Shown here piece by piece: positions 56,210 to 64,000 of a stretch of DNA of 64,000 bases. Positions within the stretch are counted from its first letter, which is position 1; every line of letters begins with the position of its first letter. Source of the DNA: Paramecium sonneborni (taxonomy: Eukaryota; Ciliophora; Oligohymenophorea; Peniculida; Parameciidae); the NCBI GenBank assembly GCA_905182985.1, contig CAJJDN010000014.1, forward strand, positions 124,001-188,000. The letters are read 5' to 3'. The notes beneath the pieces are model-generated. The model was not told the DNA's origin, did not search any database, and saw only the letters and a list, made by a program, of their open reading frames with translations. The translations under genes and the position numbers were made by a program.

Positions 56210-57793
56210 TCAATAAGGTCTTTATTTTCTAAGTTCATCGAGCAAAGCACGTCCTTTTGCTTTTTCCATCTCTATTTTTTTATCATATTCTTCCTTTTAT
56301 CTTCGAAGAGCTTCCTCTTCTTATTATTTTTTATCTCTTAACAATTATTATCTTTATTTTTTCTCATCCATTTGATTTAACAAATTGTGTTTTGTTTACA
56401 TAATTTTCTTCAATTATATTACATATATACATCTTATTCTATTCTTTGTTTTTCTTCCTATTCTTTTTAATATAAATCCATTTATCGTTATAATTCTACT
56501 TTATCCTATGATTTAATATTCTTTTCATCTTCTATAATTTTCTTTTTTATTTCAACATTTTCAGCTCTCTAAGCATAAACTTCATACATCAATTTGACTC
56601 TAGCATCCTAAAATAATTAATTATATTTACATCTTCAGCCTTCCATTTAGCTTCCTTTGTTTCCCATTAACGAGCATTTTCTTCATTTATCAATCTTTCT
56701 TTCAACTAATCATTTGAATTATATTCATTATTTCTATTTTTAAAATTAAGTAAAAATTATCTAGTTTCTTCTTTTTATCTAAGTTTTTCAGCTTATTCCA
56801 TTCTAGCAATTGCTTCTTCTCTTTCTAATACTTATTAAATCATCTCTTTATCTTATAATTTCTCTTCTTATTTTATTTATTTTTTGTAATCTTTTTATTA
56901 TTCATTATTTAAAGCAATTTCTTAATTAATTTCCTTTTTATAATTCAAATATTAATTCTCTCTTTATTTATGTCTTTCATCTTCTCTTTTCCATTCTTCT
57001 TTCTAAATTGATTATTTTTAATAATATTACAAGCATTTATTTCTCTTATTCAATCTCATCTTTGATTCTTTAATACTTATTAACATTCATTTAAGTTTGA
57101 ATTCCCAATACTTTATTTCTTTCATCAACTTTTGCTTTCTATTCAATCTCTTTTTCTTTTTCTAACCTTTCTTTCTTTAGAATTTCTCTTCTATATAATT
57201 CAGCATAAATCATTTCCTCTAATTTGAATAATACATATATATGTATTACCTTCATATTAATCTTCTAACATTTTCTATTTTTCCATCATTTACATATTTC
57301 TATAAGCAACAGTTTATTATTCATTAAATTATTAATTTACTAATCTGAGTTCATCTGCATTATCTCTAAACCTTCTTTCATAAGCAACTTCTGCCTACTT
57401 AGATCTCTCAATTTCTTTTCTTTATTTTAATTCTGCAACTTCTTTCATCATTCTCTCCTTAACCTATTCTGGAGTTTCAACCATGGCTTTGATTTCTTAT
57501 TAATATTGTTCATGTTCAGCATTTAACAATGCAGCCAATTTTTCTTTTCGTTAATTTTTGTGTGCATCAGCATCAGCTCTTATCTATTGTAATCTATTAA
57601 TATAATATTATGCAAACCTGTTTTTAGTATATTACATATTGGCAACATCCTTTCCCTTATTTTCCCAAGCTGCAAATGTTTTTTCATATTGTTCCTATCT
57701 TAGCTTAGTGTTCAACTTTCCAACCTATTATTCTTATTATCTGCGTTAATAGATTAGTTATTCAGAACGGTTACGAGTGGAACTTTATATCAT
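56210..57793 (-). CDS. CFAP53: CFAP53 (CCDC11), TPH-domain ciliary protein
   Basis: Microtubule inner protein of the axoneme. From the ATG at 57793 the protein is an almost continuous charged helix with the trichohyalin/plectin-homology pattern: AAWENKGKDVANMQYTKNRF, EQVKERMMKEVAELKQRKEI, EVAYERRFRDNADELRLVNQ, YRNMQMMEKQKMLEDQYEG, then after an intron AELYRREILKKERLEKEKEI. The end reads KAKGRALLDELRKQRPY. The FRDNADELR..N and EDQ stretches correspond to the most conserved core of CFAP53, which supports this name over other TPH proteins. Several introns (about 24-31 nt). The first 406 bases are repeated across the N gap. Confidence 0.8.
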
Positions 57794-57969
57794 ATTTAAA
57801 TTAATTATAATTATAATTAAACAATCTAATACCTCTTTTTATTATAATCATTATAAAATTTGCCATCCATTATCAACACTTTGAATTTTAATAAAACTAA
57901 CAAACATATTAATTAATTGTTAAGTAAAAGTATATGTTTTTGAAAAATAAATCTAATCAAATCTATCTA
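57388..57969. repeat. Left copy of a 582-bp exact duplication (unmerged contig end)
   Basis: Bases 57388-57969 recur at 58602-59183 (offset 1214). The left copy ends at the N run and the right copy begins right after it, so the two contigs overlap by 582 bp. Confidence 0.92.
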
Positions 57970-58601
57970 NNNNNNNNNNNNNNNNNNNNNNNNNNNNNNN
58001 NNNNNNNNNNNNNNNNNNNNNNNNNNNNNNNNNNNNNNNNNNNNNNNNNNNNNNNNNNNNNNNNNNNNNNNNNNNNNNNNNNNNNNNNNNNNNNNNNNNN
58101 NNNNNNNNNNNNNNNNNNNNNNNNNNNNNNNNNNNNNNNNNNNNNNNNNNNNNNNNNNNNNNNNNNNNNNNNNNNNNNNNNNNNNNNNNNNNNNNNNNNN
58201 NNNNNNNNNNNNNNNNNNNNNNNNNNNNNNNNNNNNNNNNNNNNNNNNNNNNNNNNNNNNNNNNNNNNNNNNNNNNNNNNNNNNNNNNNNNNNNNNNNNN
58301 NNNNNNNNNNNNNNNNNNNNNNNNNNNNNNNNNNNNNNNNNNNNNNNNNNNNNNNNNNNNNNNNNNNNNNNNNNNNNNNNNNNNNNNNNNNNNNNNNNNN
58401 NNNNNNNNNNNNNNNNNNNNNNNNNNNNNNNNNNNNNNNNNNNNNNNNNNNNNNNNNNNNNNNNNNNNNNNNNNNNNNNNNNNNNNNNNNNNNNNNNNNN
58501 NNNNNNNNNNNNNNNNNNNNNNNNNNNNNNNNNNNNNNNNNNNNNNNNNNNNNNNNNNNNNNNNNNNNNNNNNNNNNNNNNNNNNNNNNNNNNNNNNNNN
58601 N
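57970..58601. other. 632-bp N gap (not a real gap)
   Basis: Run of N placed between two contigs whose ends are identical over 582 bp. Nothing is missing; the gap length is an artefact of scaffolding. Open frames reported across it have no meaning. Confidence 0.9.
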
Positions 58602-59007
58602 CTTCTGCCTACTTAGATCTCTCAATTTCTTTTCTTTATTTTAATTCTGCAACTTCTTTCATCATTCTCTCCTTAACCTATTCTGGAGTTTCAACCATGG
58701 CTTTGATTTCTTATTAATATTGTTCATGTTCAGCATTTAACAATGCAGCCAATTTTTCTTTTCGTTAATTTTTGTGTGCATCAGCATCAGCTCTTATCTA
58801 TTGTAATCTATTAATATAATATTATGCAAACCTGTTTTTAGTATATTACATATTGGCAACATCCTTTCCCTTATTTTCCCAAGCTGCAAATGTTTTTTCA
58901 TATTGTTCCTATCTTAGCTTAGTGTTCAACTTTCCAACCTATTATTCTTATTATCTGCGTTAATAGATTAGTTATTCAGAACGGTTACGAGTGGAACTTT
59001 ATATCAT
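58602..59007 (-). CDS. Truncated duplicate of the CFAP53 5' end (assembly copy)
   Basis: Identical to the first 406 bases of the gene at 56210-57793, cut at the N run. Not a second gene. Confidence 0.88.
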
Positions 59008-59183
59008 ATTTAAATTAATTATAATTATAATTAAACAATCTAATACCTCTTTTTATTATAATCATTATAAAATTTGCCATCCATTATCAACACTTTGAAT
59101 TTTAATAAAACTAACAAACATATTAATTAATTGTTAAGTAAAAGTATATGTTTTTGAAAAATAAATCTAATCAAATCTATCTA
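58602..59183. repeat. Right copy of the 582-bp exact duplication
   Basis: Counterpart of 57388-57969, containing the 5' end of CFAP53 and the last codons of PRP31. Confidence 0.92.
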
Positions 59184-60426
59184 CCATATTCTCTTTCTTT
59201 TCTTAAAACAGTTCTAAACCCAGATTCTCTATTAAAATATTAATTAGGAACTTTTGACAAATCTCCAGCCTTTGGATTTATTAATTCTATTTCTTATGTA
59301 GGTGTAAAAGCAATGCTTGATGTTAATCCTCCCTATGCCACTACCCGATTGAGTTTTTGTTCGAGTCAGTCTTTATTATAATTTCTTACTTAAACAAATT
59401 GATTTTTCTTTCTTTATTTGTAATTTAACTTTACCAATTCGTTAACTTAATATTCCCAATCCAATTCCTGTATCTTTAATTTCTTCTTCAGCTTCTAATC
59501 CAAATTTTAATCTACTTGCATATATTCTCACTTCAGTCATAGCCAATCTTTCCTTTTTGTTGCTTTTGCTACATTTGTTGCTAACATCCTTAAAATTTAA
59601 TATTGCAATTTTCATGAGGCTTTTTAAACAATCTCTAAAGTTCTAAAATATCCAGTATTTCTATTATGCATTGCTCTACTCATTCCTAACATATTTTTCT
59701 TTACACTTCCAATAATCTAAATATTACCTGCTGGCATATTTGCAAGTTTTTCTATTCCTGCTGCTGCCATTAATTTTGAAGCCAACTGTGTCAAAATTAT
59801 CATTATTTTCTATTCATTATTCCAATTAAAGCTGATACATTTGGAGCTATATATTTCATTCTTGATTCAATATAGATTATTACTAATCATTTCATTTTTT
59901 ATTTACTTTTCTAATTGTAACTATCTAAAGTTTCTATTTTATTATACAATTAATCTTCCAATAATATATCTTACTCAGAAAGCTATTCTATTAATGATTA
60001 CTTTGCTGCTAAATTCACTGCTACCCAGTCAAAAGTTGTGTAAAATCTATTGTCTAGAGATCTATAGAGTCTATAGCATTTCGAATTAATTAAACTATCT
60101 TAACATACTCTATTAATTTATTATTATTTTTAGTAATTCAGGAAATTTCTTACGGTAAACATCCTTTAATTTTTTATAAATAATAAATCCTTATTTTATT
60201 CATAATCTATACTCCTAATCTATTATTTTACTTTATTCATTTGATCTTAATATGTTTCATCTTAAATTTGATAATCAGATACTTCTAAAACCCTTTGATA
60301 ATGCTAAAGAAATTTGCTATCTTTTAGTAATGAACAAGAAGGATCATCCTCTACTTACTTTTTTGCTTCTACTATTTACTACTCCTTTTCATCTTCTAAA
60401 TCTAACATAAAATCTTTATCAATCAT
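59171..60426 (-). CDS. PRPF31: Splicing factor PRP31 (U4/U6 snRNP, NOP domain)
   Basis: Holds the U4/U6.U5 tri-snRNP together by binding the U4 snRNA-15.5K complex. The start at 60426 gives an acidic head (MIDKDFMLDLEDEKEQQ). The NOP domain follows: YIESRMKYIAPNVSALIG, then ASKLMAAAGIEKLANMPAGN, IQIIGSVKKN, NTGYFRTLEIVQ. The C-terminus carries GLTSSIAFTPTQEIELINP, then YFNRESGFRTVLRKE, both typical of PRP31 and absent from NOP56/58. Short introns split the gene. The spliced protein is somewhat shorter than in animals, mainly in the head. The last 13 bases also appear at 57957-57969 because of the overlap. Confidence 0.9.
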
Positions 60427-60610
60427 GATTTTTATTTTGTTTCTATTTTAATTATTAATAAAAAAAATTTATTTCTTAACATTAAAAAAAAAATAAAAAT
60501 TCATTTTATTCATTGAAATCAAATATGTTACAAAAAATTTCTTAATATATTTGTTTATACAAAAAATATATAAAATCAAAACTTTAAAAACTACTTATAG
60601 TTTTAATGTA

Positions 60611-63022
60611 TCAGTAACCAATTGTAGCTAATGTAACCAGGAGAGTTGCACATATTTCTGCCCTATTCTCATCTAATCTAAGATTCTCAATTATAGCAAT
60701 TTTTAAGTGTTATTTTCCTAAATCCTCCTTATGAGTACATAATTTAGCTAATTTAAATAATTATTCAAAATGATTTCCTAATTCATCTATTAATTTATCT
60801 TTTAGACTTCTTTAATTAATATTAATTATTCTTTTAGGTTCTGGCTATGATTTTGATATATTGACTGCCTCAGTATTACTTTACATCCAAGTATTAACTT
60901 ATGTTTATGGTGGCAATGTATCAGCATCATCTCTGAGATCTTCACTTGATTCTTCAGAATAGATTCTAGAATCTTCAGAATCAATTTCATTTTATATATT
61001 AAGCTCCTCTTATTTTTTTTATTTATCCGACTATTTTATATATGTAATTTCTTTACAAGAACGTTTTACAGTTCATTTATCATTTCTTTCATGTCTTCTT
61101 CACTGTTACGCTTTAGCGGTTGTTTTTTTTTTTGAAAAGGATCTCTATAAATAATTTTGTATATTTTTTTCTTATTTTTTTCTTCGTCAGTTTTAGAAAT
61201 TGACTCTTTAATAATTTTTGCTGGTTTCTTTTAAATAATATCATGTACTTGAAATTATTATTCAATTTAAATTTCAAAAGCAGGTGTCATAATACTTTAT
61301 TTTTTATTTTAATCAATGTTTTCTTCTGAATTTTAAAAATCACTAAATGTAGATTAATTGAGTAATTTTTATTCTGGAGTTTCTGATATTTTTTCTAGAT
61401 GATGCTATTAATTTAATGACTCCTCTTATTTTTAATAATTAGATAAAACTTCTTCTGAAATTTTACGTTCCTTATATTTATTTTATTCAAATATTTTATG
61501 TTAAGCGTGAACTCTATATATAGGTTTTTTGGCTTCATCCTCTGATTTTAACCCTAATTTTATCTTTTAAATTTAATCTAGTTTAGTAAGTCCCTTAATA
61601 TTTTTAATATGAGGTTTGATTTCAATATTTTTTTTAAAGAATTTCGGACTTTCTTATTCACTATTTTTAGATCCCTCTTCAATAACTTAATCTGAACCTT
61701 AATAAGAATCAGGACTTTCTTTTGTAATAAAACGAGCATTTTTTAATTTATTATTAATACCTACGTCGGGAGTAGATACTTATGCTCTTTATATAGGAAG
61801 TTGATGAAATTATTATCTACTTGTTTATTATCTAGTTATGGGAGGTCTTTCAGGTTTAGATAATTTAATTTCAGGTAATTTCTTCAAATCACTATTTTTT
61901 CTTTATTTTTATTAATTGATTTGAGGACTCTTTATTCCCGGTAATTAATTTTAATAATTCTCTTTTGAAGTATATTCTGTTAAATCTGCTTTTACATCTT
62001 AATCATCAATTAAAGGTATGGTAGTGTCAGTTAAGTGAATCTATTGATTATGCAAAATAGTATGATCAAATTCACTTTTTTTCATAGTTTCTGAAAGGAA
62101 ATTCTTAATTCTGTTCGTAATAATAGGCATCTTGAGTATTTAATGAACTACTGGTCTTTTTTCAGGATTTACTGTTAGAAGCTAATTCACAAGGCTATCT
62201 TTGTATAATTATAAGATTAGTTTTACGTTCTTAATTATGAAGAATAAATATTTGGAATAGCTTAAAATTAACCACGTACTATTTTTAAAGCTAATTGTGC
62301 TAAAGATTCAGCTGTAAAAGGTGGAGTCTTAGCACACATCTATATATTTTAATATTTATTTCAATTACCTCATATAGAACTACTCCAAGTGACCAAATAT
62401 CACCTTTAAAACTATATGGCTTATTTTCTAATAACTCAGGGGCCAAATAATAAGGAGTACCAACCATTGTTTTTGCTTTATCTCTTGTATTATTTAATAA
62501 TCTAGCTATTCCAAAATCTCCTAAACGAATTCTCATATCTTTTGTTAGAAACATATTTTATGTTTTTATATCTCTGTGAATAATCTTACGATCATGACAA
62601 TGTTTTATTGCCAAACACATTTATGTAAACCAATCTAAAATTCTTGACTCTGCTATATATCCATCTGCATTCTTTAATACTTATGCCAAATCACCTCCTA
62701 ATATATAATTATTATTATATATTACCTTCTGCATAATCCATTACTATACATAATTTCCCCTTTACTGTTTTATAAACCTCCCGAAAATTTATTATATTTG
62801 GATGCTTCAATTCAGACATTATTCTAAACTCCCTATAGGTTTCCTAATATATTTGCTATATTTAATTACCTTTTTCTCTTTATCATTTAAGTATCTCATG
62901 TCCATCTACTTAATCACACAAAATGAATGATCCTTCAAACATTCACAAAGATATGCCTTTCCACATGATCCTTGTCCAAGCAAACGAACTCTTTTATATA
63001 CATCTGATTGTTTAGGTCTCAT
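60611..63022 (-). CDS. NEK (NIMA-related) protein kinase
   Basis: Ser/Thr kinase of the family that controls cilium length and the cell cycle. The start at 63022 leads at once into the kinase domain: [22 protein letters not shown] (Lys), [27 protein letters not shown] with an intron inside, [58 protein letters not shown], then after an intron [26 protein letters not shown] plus GTPYYLAPE with [12 protein letters not shown] is the NEK signature. A long Ser/Glu/Lys-rich tail of about 450 residues follows, ending in an ordered helix ([20 protein letters not shown]). All catalytic residues are present. Ciliates carry large NEK families. Confidence 0.9.
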
Positions 63023-64000
63023 TTTATAAATTATTTAATTATATTATAATCAAAACTTAAACTCAACCCATTTTCCAAATTTACATCAAAACCTATTTTT
63101 TTACCTTTTTAATATCTACAGCTGTCATTGAAAATTCAAAAAAAATATTCTTATTTTCATCTGCTATTATTTCAAATTTTATCCTTTTTATTATACTAAA
63201 ATTTAATAAAATTTAAATTTTTTTGTAGTGAAAGGATAATATAGATCACTTGAAATTTGTTTTTAATTAATGAAGTCTCAATTTACCTTAAAGTATAAAT
63301 TTGTATTAGTTTTTGGACAATTTTATAGAAATTTATTCATTTATATTTTTTAATCTTCTCTTAGTGTTTTCTTGTTATTTGTCAAAATCAATATTATTTT
63401 CACATATTATTAAGAAATATCTTTTTCTTTTTTAGAAATCCAAAAACTAATATACATTTTTTTTAATTCTTCCAAATTTTTTGTTAATCATAATCTAGTA
63501 AAAAACCTATAAAATTATATAAACATAATATTTTGAACTATTTCTTATATTTAAGTATATGCACACTTATTATTCACAAATAAGCCTTTAATCCAACTTA
63601 GAGCCAAAATGATAATAAAAATGACTTTAATTCATGAAAATTGTCCTTCCTTTATGAGTAAAACTAATAAATTTATCTGAATATTATAAGAGATTGTCTT
63701 TCGATTATTAGTGAACTAATAGTTTTAATAATAATTTGTTTGAGTTTTATCTTTATTTTTTATTGAACAAATAGGATTATTAAATTTTGCAATTTATTAA
63801 GACTCATTTATTTTGGAATTATAAAATTTAATATCTCAATAAAATTATCATAGAACTATGCAATAAAAATAGAGAAGCTATTTAAGTTTGAATTATAGGC
63901 AAATATTTGGTATATTAAAATTGTAGCAACGAAATAAACTTAAACTTAACGAGAAACAAAGATAAAGATATAATTGAATCAGATAAAAATGAATTTTTTA
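63023..64000. other. AT-rich region, no gene recognised
   Basis: Almost 1 kb of A/T runs with only short open stretches in any frame under the ciliate code. It begins with the NEK upstream region. A gene starting beyond the window could have its leader here. Confidence 0.45.

Noticed and set aside
57934..58644. Open frames of more than 200 codons across the N run
   Set aside because: They consist almost only of N and have no sequence support.
62300..62554. A separate small kinase fragment
   Set aside because: It is one exon of the NEK kinase gene, in frame with the rest after splicing.
63023..64000. Scaffold end or telomere
   Set aside because: No C4A2/C3A3-type telomeric repeats are visible; only AT-rich sequence.
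1..64000. tRNA, rRNA or transposon genes
   Set aside because: I saw no cloverleaf-like segment, no rRNA sequence and no transposase or reverse-transcriptase motif; a tRNAscan or profile search would be needed to exclude small RNAs fully.

Overview
This window is nuclear DNA of a ciliate, most likely the macronuclear genome of a Paramecium species. Four things in the sequence show this. (1) Recognisable proteins such as RPL7, RPS16, GCP4 and PRP31 read through only if TAA and TAG are glutamine and TGA is the sole stop. (2) Genes are cut by very short introns, about 20-32 nt, almost always GTA...TAG. (3) The DNA is extremely AT-rich, with small intergenic spaces. (4) A trichocyst matrix protein gene and an epiplasmin-like gene are present; both belong to cell structures typical of Paramecium. 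The species cannot be fixed from this window. Because of the genetic code, naive ORF calls here are mostly shadows, and the gene models below were built by reading with the ciliate code and splicing the tiny introns by hand.

Layout. 0.7-9.3 kb: an unknown protein, RPL7, a dual-specificity phosphatase, a B-box/kelch protein, a frame-broken secreted protein, the GTPase MTG1, an epiplasmin-like cytoskeletal protein and a CK1-type kinase. 9.7-22.6 kb: a membrane sensor-like protein, a DENN protein, a PH-domain kinase, a beta-carbonic anhydrase, a small basic protein, a CFAP97-like protein, a cyclic-nucleotide-binding protein, and a head-to-head pair of an EF-hand protein and a RAP-domain RNA-binding protein. 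23-38 kb: the loosest part, with a broken pseudokinase gene, a degenerate membrane histidine-kinase-like gene, a probably decayed coiled-coil gene, and a C2H2 gene with a decayed tandem copy. 38.4-52.7 kb: a MORN protein, a zinc-finger protein, trichocyst matrix protein, an unknown, GCP4, a small basic protein, a large two-TM protein, a Cys-rich protein, a SAXO-like protein and a beta-rich protein. 53-63 kb, all on the minus strand: a small protein, a RING/B-box/LRR protein, RPS16, CFAP53, PRP31 and a NEK kinase.

How they fit together. There are no operons. The functions are those of a ciliated cell: axoneme and basal body (CFAP97-like, CFAP53, SAXO-like, GCP4, NEK), cortex and secretion (epiplasmin-like, trichocyst matrix protein), signalling (kinases, phosphatase, CNB, EF-hand, Cache-like, DENN) and housekeeping (RPL7, RPS16, PRP31, MTG1, RAP). 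Neighbours are packed tightly: two stop codons lie 2 bp apart near 3.39 kb, and two start codons lie 13 bp apart near 20 kb.

Assembly caveat. Each of the three N gaps (609; 27003; 57970-58601) joins contigs that share exact sequence (608, 1020 and 582 bp within this window). These are unmerged overlaps rather than biological duplications, and they create false partial copies of RPL7, the histidine-kinase-like gene and CFAP53.
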